Source: Astrocystis sublimbata (lineage: Eukaryota; Ascomycota; Sordariomycetes; Xylariales; Xylariaceae). From it: a stretch of DNA of 64,000 nt. A program made the position numbers and the translations under genes. This document shows positions 48,084-58,989 of this stretch, in pieces (within the stretch, counting starts at the first letter, position 1; every line of letters begins with the position of its first letter). The notes under the pieces were generated by a model. That model was not told the DNA's origin. It ran no database searches and saw nothing but the letters and a program-made list of their open reading frames with translations. The stretch covers positions 228,356 through 292,355 of the forward strand of contig JAJNNY010000048.1 in NCBI GenBank assembly GCA_022453515.1. Reading direction: 5' to 3'.

Positions 48084-49988
48084 ATGAACACTACCACGGT
48101 TGCAGCTCCGGAGCTGCTCGAGTCTCATCATTTCTACTCCGTAGGAGCTTTAGGTTTGGTGACTTTACTGTTTGTAAGAAGCCAATCGTGCCTTTGGACG
48201 GGTTGAAGCATCTAGCTAAATGCCATCGTTACCAGTTCGTCGTCTCAAATCTACGAGATCCTATATCAAAGGTTCCAGGGCCATGGTATACCAAATGGAC
48301 CGGCTTCGTCGCCGATTGCTATTCGGTCGTTGGCCGTAAACCAGCATATATCCACAATCTTCATCAGAAGTATGGTACGTTATCTACTACGTTTCGTTTG
48401 CCCACTTACGGGGCAACCCCAGTCGGATTGAGGAAGTGATTACATACTAAAACAATGTTACCAGGTCCTATTGTTCGTATCCGTCCTCAGGAGGTATATA
48501 TCCAAGACGTGGATGCTGCCCAACAGATCTTCAAGATCAAAAATGAGTTTCCCAAAGCCAAATGGTACTCGGACTTCATCCCCTTCGGCCAGTCGGTCTT
48601 CAGCACCAGGGATATCCAGATGCATAGGCGGCTTCGGCGATTACTCTCCTCTCCGCTATCCGAGTCGGGCCTCAAGCAGTTCCAGCCGCAAATTGAGCAG
48701 AAGGTGAACCTCGCAATAGAGCGCATGGGCGAGGAGGCGAAGACGCGTGGTGCCGTTGATATCTTCAAGTGGTGGCTCTTCATGACTACTGATGTCATCG
48801 GCGAACTGAGTTTCGGTGAATCGTTTCGCATGTTGGAGAGTGGAAAGGTGAGTGGATGACCATAGTCTCGCGAGGGAGGATTCATAATGAGATGTGGCTG
48901 ACTTATTTCCAGGTCAACCAATACATTGAGGATTTGCAGTCAGCGGGTGAATTGGCTGCTTACAGAACAGGTAAGCCGCTTGAGTCATATTTCCCGCTGC
49001 CTTTCTTCAGCACGTCCCTGAGACGAAGCTCAATTACCCCTTTTACTGACCCCGGTGTGCTCTGTAAAAGCATTTCCTAGATTGTACCGATTCTGTGTGA
49101 GACTCGGGATCACGCTTCCTTATCTCGGAAAAGCCGAAGGAGGCAGGAAGCGCATTTTCGGCTACGCGGCCACATCCCTGAAACGACACATGGACCTGGT
49201 AGAGAAAGAAGGCCCCGACGCAAGGCCTACCGTCTTCACGAAAGTATACAAGGCGCAGGGAGAGGAAAGCATATCCCCGCAAGAAGTGGTATTCAATGCG
49301 CAGTCGTATATCGTAGCTGGCAGCGACACCACCTCCAACACGCTGAGCTATCTCGTCTGGGCTGTGTGTCACCATCCGGAAGTCAAGGCCAGGTTACTGA
49401 AGGAGTTGGACGCGCTTCCCGATGATTTCAGCTACGAAGATCTGCAACACGTGTCGTATCTCGATCATGTTATCGACGAGACGCTCAGGAGATACCCAGC
49501 TGTCCCCGCCGGTATACCGAGACAAGTGCCCGAGGGAGGCACCGAGCTTTGTGGATATAACATCCCCGCTGGGTACACGGTCGCGGTACAGAACCACACC
49601 ATTCAGCGCGATCCCGTCGCCTTTCCCAACCCCGACGCTTTCGATCCTTTGCGGTGGGAGCACCCAACACCGGCGATGAAGAATGCCTTCATGGCTTTCG
49701 GCGGTGGCAGTCGAAGTAAGTCCAAACTTGACTCTGATATCTACTCCTGCAGAAACGCACTATGATTTACGACATTAAGGCGATGTACTAACTGTGATTG
49801 TTCTTTTAGTCTGCATTGGACTGCATCTAGCTAGGATGGAGCTCCGACTGGGTGTGGCTCAGTTCTTCAAGACGTTCCCCAATGCCAGAATGTCAACCAA
49901 AGAGGGCATGAGCGAGCAGGACATGAATCCGATTTTGTTTTTCTTATTAACACCGCAAGGACACCGTTGCCTGATGGACCTCGATTAG
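48084..49988 (+). CDS. Cytochrome P450 monooxygenase
   Basis: Six exons: 48084-48173, 48236-48374, 48465-48847, 48913-48970, 49071-49715 and 49810-49988, 497 aa. Exon 1 supplies a single membrane anchor (YSVGALGLVTLLF). Exon 2 has the proline hinge KVPGPW. The I-helix AGSDTTSNTLSY, the K-helix ETLRR (ExxR) and PERF-like FDPLRWEHP are in exon 5. The heme-binding motif FGGGSR-ICIGLHLA is split by the last intron, with the heme-ligand Cys at about residue 440. All key residues are intact. It is an ER-bound oxidase needing a P450 reductase, with unknown substrate. The MFS gene follows 368 bp downstream in the same direction, which suggests secondary metabolism or detoxification. Confidence 0.93.
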
Positions 49989-50356
49989 GTTGCCTCCAAG
50001 ATGGTATACAATTATGTATCTTATTTGCACTCAATGCACGCCAAATATGTTTGAGGACAAACACTCCCGCTATAAAGAACTACTTATTCATCCCATGAAC
50101 GATAAACAAGCCAATCTTATGATAATAAAAAATCCCCTACTCTGCACATCTGTCTACTTGGCAGTTTTCGCGATAGGCATGCCAAGATAAGTGTACATTG
50201 GAAAAGCTTTCCTTGGGAGAGGAGATCCGAGAGGGGGCCGTAGGTTGTGGGTCTTGCTTACATCTTTTCCTTATCTGTCGAACATCCTGGTGACTGACTG
50301 TTGCTCCTAAGCGAAGACCTAGAATCCGTCACTCATTCCCTATCTGCTACACAAAC
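49989..50356 (+). other. P450-MFS intergenic region
   Basis: 368 bp holding the P450 3' end and the MFS promoter. An AT-rich stretch at 50095-50145 is a likely polyadenylation area. No gene is seen. Confidence 0.4.
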
Positions 50357-51890
50357 ATGTCTTCGACGACGGTGCTACAGACTGTCGATAAGGTCGAACT
50401 CAGCCCATTCCCACAAACTCCCAAGAAAGCCGTTGCGAGGACCTATGCCGCCGTACCTCAAAATGAAGATGACTCAAACCCCAGGTCACTATCAAATGCG
50501 CCCGCACCTCCGGTGCCAGCGACGCCAAGCATGCCCCGAGAGGTGCGAGATATAGAAATGAGCGCACCGGCGACGGCGCTGCCAATTGATGTCCCGGCCC
50601 TGGCTGTCGAGACCCAACCGAGCCTCACCGATCCGCCGATGAACAGATATAGGTTCATCGGCATCTGTATACAGAGTCTCTTAGCCGGTCTCGCCGACTC
50701 CGCGCCGGGTGCCCTGATCCCGTACATGGAAAAGTAAGCGCCAAGGGGACACCCCCCTCAATACCTGAGCTAACCAAGAGGAATACTAACACTGAACCTC
50801 CCTAAGGCACTACAACATAGGCTACGCCGTAGTATCCCTGATTTTCATCAGCAATGCGCTCGGCGCCATTCTAGCCGCACCCCTCGTAGACGCGTTGAGG
50901 GCACATATAGGGCGCGCGAGGGCGCTCGCATTATGTGACCTGCTCACTGCGGCCGGCTTCATCCCGCTGGCGGCCGCGGCGCCGTTCCCGGCCGTCGTAG
51001 CCGGATACCTGGTGGTAGGCTTCGGCTTCGCTGTCAACCTGTCCATCTCCAATGTCTTCACGGCGAACCTGCGTAACGGCACCACCTATCTCGGGCTCAT
51101 GCACGGCATCTACGGCGTGGGCGGCATCGTGGGACCCCTGATCGCCACGGGCATCGTGTCGGCCGCCGGACCCGCGGCCTGGCACCGCTTCTATTTCCTC
51201 ACTGTCGCAGTCGCCCTGTTCGCCGCCGCTTTCTTCACCTGGTCTTTCCGCGGCTATGAACGTGAGTCCGAGACGGTGGCCGGTGGCGCACGCACACAGA
51301 CGCAGCTCGCCGCCATGCTGCGCGCCTTCAAGTCGCGCGTCGTGCTGCTCGGCGCCATCTTCATTTTCGCCTACCAGGGCGCCGAAGTCTCCATCTCCGG
51401 CTGGGTCATCTCGTTCCTGATCGCCGCACGCGGCGGCGACCCGGCCACCGTAGGCAACGTCACCTCGGGCTTCTGGGGCGGCATCACCCTCGGTCGGCTC
51501 GCGCTGTCGCCACTAGGCGCTCGCGTTGGCGAACGGCGCTTCGTTTACGGTATTACTGTCGGCGCCACCGTCTTCCAGCTGCTCGTCTGGTTCGTGCCCA
51601 ACATCATCGGCGAGGCCGTCTCGCTCACCGTCGTCGGTCTCCTCCTCGGCCCCATCTACCCCTGCGCTGCTACCGTTCTGACTCGCAGCCTCTCGCGCCA
51701 CGAGCAAGTCAGCGGGCTCGGCGTCACTAGCGCCTTTGGAAGCTCGGGTGGCGCCGTCGCTCCGTTCCTGACGGGTTTGCTGGCCCAGGTCGTGGGCACG
51801 TTTGTGCTTCACCCTATTGTGATTGCGCTATTTGCTGTCATGTTGGTCTGCTGGTATCTTCTGCCGCCTGTTGCGAAGAGGACAGAGTAA
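50357..51890 (+). CDS. Major facilitator superfamily transporter
   Basis: Exons 50357-50733 and 50807-51890 give 486 aa. The first ~95 residues are cytosolic and Pro/Ala-rich. Membrane spans begin at FIGICIQSLLAGLADSAPGALIPYMEKHYNIGYAVVSLIF, and about twelve can be counted. GLMHGIYGVGGIVGPLIAT, WGGITLGRLALSPLGARVG (an A-motif-like loop) and GLLLGPIYPCAATVLTRSL are family landmarks of the FucP/Bsc6-like fungal MFS group. GC content of exon 2 is distinctly higher than in neighbouring genes. It is probably a sugar- or metabolite-type carrier or exporter paired with the P450. The substrate is unknown. Confidence 0.9.
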
Positions 51891-51969
51891 GAATGTTTGA
51901 TTTGTCTGATGCGAGATTGAAGCTAGAAGAGGGGGGATGGAATTTAACAGATGGTGGCTGTGTTGATTG

Positions 51970-52344
51970 TTAAGCAATAACAACCTCGAATTTGGTGACG
52001 GTGGTATGGTCTTGGATACATTGGAGGCAAGGGCGTTTGGGAAGGACAGGAGTACGCTTCTTCTGTTGTGCACTGGCTGTAGCTAGTGCCAACCGAGCTT
52101 GCCAGTTCCCAGTAGCTCTGACGATGCCAGCGCAATCTGGCAGGTCGAAAAATTCGGCCCATGAATCGATAGAGATGAGATCTGCAAAGTTTGGCTGCGT
52201 GGCCTCGTCGGGCTGATGTGAACAATCTCTGATAAGTGTCACGTACTCGCTCCCTAACATTGAGATAACGTCAAGACGAGGAGGGTTACGCATCCTCGGG
52301 GTTGACCTGTCGACTCCTTGGAGCTTCATATATACGCGGCTCAT
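51970..52344 (-). CDS. Small hypothetical protein
   Basis: A 124-codon uninterrupted frame between the convergent MFS and tyrosinase genes starts MSRVYMKLQGV and ends CLQCIQDHTTVTKFEVVIA. It has no membrane segment, signal or known domain; a single CxxC is present. It could be real or a chance frame. Nothing upstream lets me extend it. Confidence 0.3.
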   Translation of the reverse strand: MSRVYMKLQGVDRSTPRMRNPPRLDVISMLGSEYVTLIRDCSHQPDEATQPNFADLISIDSWAEFFDLPDCAGIVRATGNWQARLALATASAQQKKRTPVLPKRPCLQCIQDHTTVTKFEVVIA

Positions 52345-52498
52345 GGATGGCGAAGCTGCACAACTGATACAAAACGGCGTGTCACAAGTAGAAACTATTG
52401 AGTTAGCTTAACGGAGCCAGGGTTTTGGAGTTATAATTGAACATAAAGCAGGTCTAGGCGTTCATCAATTCATTAGGTACATGGATACATAGTGTTTA

Positions 52499-53660
52499 TC
52501 AATAGGTGTAACACAGAAGGTCATTCTCAGTAGTCATGACCTCGGACATCTTAATATCGGCAGCTAGGCCCATGAACGGCATGACGTCTTCCAGTGTAAC
52601 AATGCTGCTATCGTCCGGGTTGACCTTCTGATCCTTGACATCCTTGTTGCGGGCCTCCGGGTCACCCTGCTGCCAAAGGTACCAAAGGCGATCGATCTGA
52701 GTATGATGCAAAAAGAAGATAGGATCTTGCCGTAGGTGAACTGTCAGTATACAAATCTATAGTGTGCCGCAGGAAAGGCTCGATCACGTACCGTTGGGTG
52801 AGGAACTGGGACGCATATCGCCTTTCTGGCCACCAACGGCACTGTGGATGGCTCCGTGCGGGATGCTCTCTAGAAACAGGCGGAAGTCGGCGTACGTTTC
52901 CTTCTCGTTGATGGATTTGATCTGCTCCGCATTGTACGAAGACCCACGCATATCCCCAGGCCTCACGTTGCCGTCGAAGAAGTCCCGCGAGAGACAATGA
53001 GGGGCATATTCTGTCAGTTTGTAGGCCGGTCTTAGGTCCTTGAAGGGCCCATCGGTGAGACACATCCATTCTTGGTCGCCGGTTTTCTCGGTCTTGTTCC
53101 CGCCGTTGTTGCCAAGGACATCCCAGATAGATGAGCCCGCCGTGTCATCAGCGTCGAGCGTCCAGTCCCAGTAGCTATTATCATATGTAAGTAGGTGCCA
53201 GGAGAGTAATGGAAATGAAAACCGGGAAGGGATCTAGACTCACGCCATAGGGCCGTTGTAACCGCAGTCCCGGAGGCTATCGTGATAGAGCTGCACGAAA
53301 TATCTGTGCCAGGGAAGAAACATGGAGCAGAAATGAACTGGTACAGGGAGTCATCCAAGTCAGCGATTCGAAGCTACGCGAGCGGAGGGGAGCAGGCGTC
53401 CACATACTGATCTGGTTGAGATGCGTGTGGACGTAGGTGAAATCGTCATACAAAGTCGTGTTCAGACCTAGATCCAGACCCGAGGGCTTCGTGGCCAAGC
53501 ACATGACTGCATCCGTGTATTCTTTCTGGGTGGCGGCATCCATTGCGCGAAATTCCACACGTTTCTCGGGGGTCTTGCATCCAGTCCTGGCTTGGTGTGG
53601 GCGCACGAGGGCTGCTGCGGAGCCAAGGCCGGACAATGACAAGAGGCGGAGAAAATGCAT
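52499..53660 (-). CDS. Tyrosinase (type-3 copper monooxygenase), probably secreted
   Basis: Exons 53660-53408, 53337-53244, 53174-52792 and 52725-52499 give 318 aa. The N-terminus MHFLRLLSLSGLGSAAALV is a signal peptide. The CuA site is assembled across the first intron: HTHLNQI, then IHFCSMFLPWHRYFVQLYHD, then AYWDWTLDADD. The CuB site has HGAIHSAVGG and, after the last intron, DPIFFLHHTQIDRLW. All expected His ligands are visible, so the enzyme should hydroxylate phenols and oxidise diphenols to quinones (pigment or cross-linking chemistry). Its size fits the short secreted fungal tyrosinases that lack a C-terminal propeptide. Confidence 0.92.
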
Positions 53661-55103
53661 GATAACAAGTTCTAGTTTATCGTAATGACTGTATGATTTA
53701 AAAACAGAAAGAGTGTAGACAGGTTGGCCAGGTTGTTAGAAACGAGTGTGATAACGGTGTATATTGAATGGCTCGTATCGATGGCGTGCGAGCCGGCTTA
53801 TACTTATAGCTTTGTCCTCCTCTCACAACCATCTCATCGATACTATATCTCACCGCGGGCGCGCAGCTTTTCTCCTGTGTTCGCAAGGAGCCTCGTATTC
53901 AGCCTCAGCCTCAAATGCGTAAGGGACCGGCTTATTTCCTATATTGGGCCCAAAGTCCCTGCAGCTCCAGGAGAACGGATGACAGCTCTGACTTCTGGGA
54001 CTGCCAAGCACCGAGAACTGTTAAGCACCGCTCCATGTCGCTCGTATTGGGTTTCAAACTCGTGGGAACACATATTGAAGGGGTCGAATTGATGAGCCCT
54101 GTGAATCTGAGATCGGTATACACAAAGTGCAATTGGCGGACAGATTCCCAGCACTTCGGTAGATGTGCTGACCAGGATCTAGGGTAGCTGGATCACGGGT
54201 CTTGGCGTCGATTGTACGCTCCACAATATGGCAACTCTCTTGACTCTCTCTCCGTACCTCGCGGGCGCATGCTACAGGTCGATTGAACGTGCGAAAACGT
54301 GTCATTGGGTTATTCGGAGGCCCCCTCGAATGGACCATCTTCGTTTCGTGTGTTTTCTAGAACCATGCTATTTGTGGACTCTGGTCCGTGGGCATGAAAC
54401 TTCACGATCGGAGTCTCAAGCTTGGCCGGATGTAAAGGAGTACGGCACATCCCTTTTCAGCTACTAATACACTATGGCGTTTGGTTTGCGGCTTTACATT
54501 TCCGAATCAGAACAGAGAATTCTAAGATTCATAGTGTCTACTTAATCTGGTCAGGATTCATGTCGAGATCGTGAGATCTCAAGTGCGTAGATCTGGTCTT
54601 GGTCTGTGGTGGAACTTGAGTCAACGATTTTGGGTTTGGGTTGCCTCGGCGCGGCCCACACAGACAAAACTACGGCTCCACCCAAGAACCGAATTCTTGC
54701 CTACTTCCAGGATGCCCCCCTGTAACTCAGCCCTAAATAAGCTTGAGAGCTCGGCCAAAGGTTCGGGACCGACTTAGATCACACAAGGACCTTGCAAGGT
54801 TGAGACGTTGTTGCTAGGTATACGGCATTCCCCGTTACCCTGTTGCCCAAATTACCATATCATATGTACTTGCGATTGAGTTCAACCGAGGCTATAGGAG
54901 TCTGTCCAGGTTCCAAGGCAGCGAGGCGAAGTAATTATCTGCTAAGGTGGTTGAGTCGAAGGAATGGGTAGGTTCGGCAAGAAACATTCAACACTTGTGA
55001 CCGATGCTTGCAGGGAGTTCATGGCACTCCTCTACGGCTAAGCTGATTGGCAACTGTTCTACGTGCTGCAGCCTAAGAAGGTCTAGGGCAATACCTATTG
55101 CAC
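53661..55103. other. Spacer between tyrosinase and the H3-tail F-box gene
   Basis: I see no gene. Frames of up to 122 codons on both strands have no family resemblance. The tyrosinase promoter must lie on its left side. Confidence 0.45.
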
Positions 55104-56018
55104 TCATCTTCTATAACCGTCTTCAGTCCACCAGGAAAATCTGTCGCGTGATGCACTATGCCGATTCACCTCGTGAAGCACGATATCAACAGACTCAAAC
55201 CCTGCGCTGGTAAACTGACGTTGTTCTAGCCGCATCTTCCTCATTTGTTCATAAGTTGGGCCCGTACATCCCCGTGTTGTCCAGAAGAATAAGGTGAATT
55301 TGTTTACCCCCCCAAATATCCTCTCCTGTGTCTCCAAATCGCCTTGCACATCGTCTTGCACGCTAGGAACTTGGGCATCATGGGCCGTCCTTCCATCCAT
55401 GAGGGTGTGGAAAGAGTTAGGAAGTGTTGAATGCCCCTCTTTGATGGGATGGACGGTCTTGTCGTAGGCTAGACCCATGCGCACGCCATCTGGCTGATCA
55501 ATGCAGCCAACTGACAGGGAGTCACCACCCATAGCATGCACCCGCCTGACGCTTTCGAATGCAGTAAAGGGTGGTTGCGCCAGCAGCATATGTCGCCAGC
55601 TCGCATCTTGACGAAGAAATACAAGCCTTGAAACACTCTCGGCCCATGGCGCATCCTTGACGGTTTGAAAGTACGCATCTCCTGCTGAAAACCACAGTGG
55701 CATGTGCTCGACGAGCAGTGGATTGAACTCGCGTATGGGTATGCTATCGGACGAGATGTTCTGGCCTGCTTGAATCTGTCTTGGCCGCATGAATAGAAGT
55801 TCCTGTAGAGTAGGCGAGCTTTTGATCAGCTCTCTCCAACCGCTAGAGACCCTTTGAACCAAGAGCAAGTCTTTCATGGGCAAATGAGCCAAGATGTTCT
55901 CGGCGATCTCGGTAATAGCCCAAGCATCAGCTACTGCAGTAGAGCGTTCGTGAAACTGACGCCTTGATGGTGCCTTATCACTGGTGGTTTTCCGCGCTGT
56001 CTGCTTAGTTCGGGCCAT
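55104..56018 (-). CDS. F-box protein with a histone H3-like N-terminal tail
   Basis: A single exon of 304 aa from ATG 56018. The first residues after Met, ARTKQTARKTTSDKAP, match the H3 tail (ARTKQTARKSTGGKAP) at 13 of 16 positions. R2, T3, K4, R8, K9 and K14 are kept and S10 becomes Thr. The next SRRQF also resembles H3 RKQL with one inserted residue. An F-box follows at about residues 33-78 (ITEIAENILAHLPMKDLLLVQRV, SSGWRELIKSS), the Skp1-binding module of SCF ubiquitin ligases. The remaining ~225 residues look globular with a WW/W-rich end (FSWWTEDGYRR) and no repeat I can name, as in many fungal F-box proteins. I infer a ligase adaptor that presents an H3-tail mimic to chromatin readers or writers. 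Confidence 0.88.
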   Translation of the reverse strand: MARTKQTARKTTSDKAPSRRQFHERSTAVADAWAITEIAENILAHLPMKDLLLVQRVSSGWRELIKSSPTLQELLFMRPRQIQAGQNISSDSIPIREFNPLLVEHMPLWFSAGDAYFQTVKDAPWAESVSRLVFLRQDASWRHMLLAQPPFTAFESVRRVHAMGGDSLSVGCIDQPDGVRMGLAYDKTVHPIKEGHSTLPNSFHTLMDGRTAHDAQVPSVQDDVQGDLETQERIFGGVNKFTLFFWTTRGCTGPTYEQMRKMRLEQRQFTSAGFESVDIVLHEVNRHSASRDRFSWWTEDGYRR

Positions 56019-56725
56019 GCTGAAAGCCGCAGCGACTCAGTTCCTGGAACTCGCAGTTGATAATTGGCTCGGTAGAGTGGGAACCGTGGGGCGTGCCAAA
56101 ACATTCGACATACATGTGAGTTGAAACAGTTGAACACGACATCTGATTTCACGTCCTGGTTTCGCGGGGTAACGGTCACGTGACAGTCCTCGTCACTGTC
56201 ATATTTGTCATACAGGGTTAAGTAAGCTTGATACCCATGAAAGTTTTTTGGTCACGAAATCAATAAATATCTATTTACTCTGTTTATATCAATTGTTTAA
56301 TATTAAAGAGGCTCTAGATACATCCGAGCATGGAGATCGTAGTGTCGAGGCTCTCCGAGCAGTCTTGATATACAACCCCAACTCTACTCTGTTGTATCTT
56401 TAATAAAACACGAGACAGATAAAGAAATAGAATCTTGACGTTACTGCACTAACTATGAGGGCATATCTTGATTCACCTCTCAAGCCTATGTCACAAGATG
56501 AGAACAAAGCCACGTTGTGTTACGTCACACGCAAACTCCCCAGTGCACTAAGAGTCGAGATTCACGACTTCAAGTTCAACTGAACAATACTAACAAATCA
56601 TTAGTGCCGTATAGCTAGATGGGGACCCAATTCGAAAGCCGAATGTACAGCAAACCATGCCCGCACAACCCACTCTCTCCTCTATCTCTCATAATTAGCA
56701 CTGGAGACAGGGAGAACTTTCCCAC
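56019..56725. other. Spacer upstream of the H3-tail F-box gene
   Basis: 707 bp containing the F-box promoter and the 3' side of the NmrA-like gene. It is AT-rich at 56250-56330 and 56400-56430. No gene is seen. Confidence 0.45.
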
Positions 56726-58048
56726 TCAGGCTACCATTCCCTTTAAGTCCGCCGCCAATTGCGTCAAAATATGCTGGCCATTCGGTTGGTAACCAGCCCG
56801 TCGAGCCCTCGGGCCTTCGACCAGCATGTTCGCCGCAACTAAGTGCTTCACTTCACCTTGGCCCGCCTCTTCGAACGCCACTTGCTTCGGCTCCGAGGAC
56901 GGGAAAGTCTTGGGGTCCTCGCGGTGTAGCGCGTCTGCCAATCTAGTTGCCAGATCTTTCCATGCAACGCGCGCTGTTTCGATGATATAGTAGCGCTCAT
57001 AAGCCGTCCCCTTGGCGCTTGAGGAGGCGGCTGCGAGCTCGGTGATAGTAACAAGGAAGTTCACCACGTCAACAACATGAACCTAGAGGTCATGATCAGT
57101 AATCCCAGCGTCAAGATGAGTGAGCGGAAGTCACCCCGGAAGGTTGCACATACGGTGCTTAGCAGGGCGGTTCCTTCGCCGACATAAGGCACATAGCCCA
57201 GCGGTTTCGCGTTGCCAATGATCAAGTTATAACCAACTCCAAGGCCCGGGGCATCAACCGCAGCTCCGCCGTAGACGACGGAGGGGCAGACGATGCATGT
57301 ATCTAGGCCACCGCTAGCTCCGGCTTCTAGAACCCTGCAAGTACACTCTCGCGTTAGTACTTCAAGTTGCTAATGTATTATCGGCATCTTCATCTGCGCT
57401 GGGTGATAGCTCACAAGGTATCGGACTGCCCGTTGAACATATCCTTGTGGATCTGCTTAATGTCATCGACACTATCGTCCTACAGAACATATTGTAAGCA
57501 ACAGCCCACTCATTTCTCTCTAGCCCACTCTTCAGCTTGGCTTACATTCCAGACCTTGCTCTCGGGATTAAAATTGCCCGAAGTCCCAAAGTCGATGAAG
57601 TTGCCGCCGCCACTGATGTGAATTAGCTTGGCCATTTTGCCCTCTTTCTTCCGGTCTTGAAGGCCATCGATAATGGCCGTCACTGGGTCTGCGGTGAACG
57701 AGTTTCCAGCGTTGATCACAATGTCATGCTGAGCACTCGAGCGCTTGATTGCTTCGAAGTCAGACCAGTCGGATACTTCTACGATCTTGTCGACAGTTCC
57801 AACCCTGGTGGCTAGTTGTTGCTCTGATAGAGCCCCATTGCGTCGAACGTGCGCAGACACAGTCCAACCAGGATGGGCTTTCTTGAGAGCTCTGCAAAGT
57901 GGCGCTGTAAAACAAGATATCTGTTAGCAAGTATTACCAGCATATGGGAAACAACTTATCAAGACGAAGTGTTGGTGGCTGTCGACGTGAATCCCAATCA
58001 CATACCTCCAATAAACCCGGTGGCTCCGAAAACCAGAATTGAAGGCAT
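56726..58048 (-). CDS. NAD(P)-binding Rossmann protein (NmrA/epimerase-like)
   Basis: Exons 58048-58006, 57904-57546, 57479-57415, 57334-57154 and 57082-56726 give 334 aa with all junctions in phase. Exon 1 ends inside the dinucleotide-binding loop (ILVFGATGFIG). Next come APLCRALKKAHPGW and the usual strand-helix pattern DIVINAGNSFTADPVTAIIDGL, KLIHISGGGNFIDFG, then LDTCIVCPSVVYGG and the HVVDVVNFLV block where extended SDRs bind substrate. The canonical YxxxK is not evident in the usual place; a Ser-Gly-Gly-Gly replaces the active-site loop. That favours an NmrA-type sensor or an atypical reductase. The gene is followed on its 5' side by a divergent SDR gene. Confidence 0.85.
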
Positions 58049-58989
58049 TTTGACTGTTGTATGCTGAGAGTGGGTTGGTGATGCTTCGTGATGCGAGGTA
58101 TTGCAAGAGAAGCTTGATGTTCTGATTCGGGTCTTGTTGATGTGAAACTGAACCCCCGGGGAAGCGCTCTTTTATGTTATTCACATTATTACCGTCGAGC
58201 TTCGTTTTTTAACTAAGTAATTACAAGAGACCAGCGTTTCCATAACACAGTGATCATCATGCGCATTTGTCATCTGGATTACATATCGCGACTTCATCCT
58301 ACTGTCTGTAAAAAATAAGACCCTCATTCTTACTCTGGGATCAAGTTTTACCGAGACGAAATTCTCGGTCTCTGGTTCCACGATGTTGATTGTTGTGATG
58401 GCCAGATTTGTAATTGCATTGCTTGATCTCGCGACAGGGGACCATTTCCCTATTGTGGTAAGGCAGATCTCAAGAGCGATGCAGCTTGCTCAAATTCGGT
58501 ATAGCTCAATCCTTCGGCTGTAGATAGCGTCCCTCGGCTCCACATTCAGAGCCGACTGCGCGGGCCTAGCCGGCTCGGCTGGCTCTAGCTACAGGCCCCA
58601 AATAGTAAACGTGATATTAATTGAATTCTGATAATAATTATCATGGGACAAAGTTTACACGAGATCGCTTCTTCGCGCCCTACTCGAAGCAAAATTAGAT
58701 ATCCATTACCTGTCTATTACTCTTTCGGCTGACCAACACTACTGACAACCAACCCAACCTGCGGATGATTCTAGTTAATAATTCGGTTCTAAGGTGAAGT
58801 CGGAATGGTCATTGGCTAGGACAGCAGATAGATCGGCAGCGTTACAAGCAAGTATCCGTATCATGTGGTGGTGGTATATATATATATATTAGCCGGTCGA
58901 ACCCCGCAGAGTGTAGACAGCGTCCTCGCCCTCAGAAAAGCATCATTCGTTTATTCATTTGCCATTCTTTACCACGGTTTCAAACAAAG
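58049..58989. promoter_or_regulatory. Divergent promoter region of the NmrA-like and SDR genes
   Basis: 941 bp between two divergent dehydrogenase-fold genes, containing the TATA repeat noted below. Shared control is possible. Frames here are short and incoherent. Confidence 0.5.
58875..58890 (+). promoter_or_regulatory. TATA-like (TA)n element of the SDR gene
   Basis: TATATATATATATATT about 100 bp before the SDR start codon, followed by an AC-rich leader; the best core-promoter candidate in the window. Confidence 0.5.
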
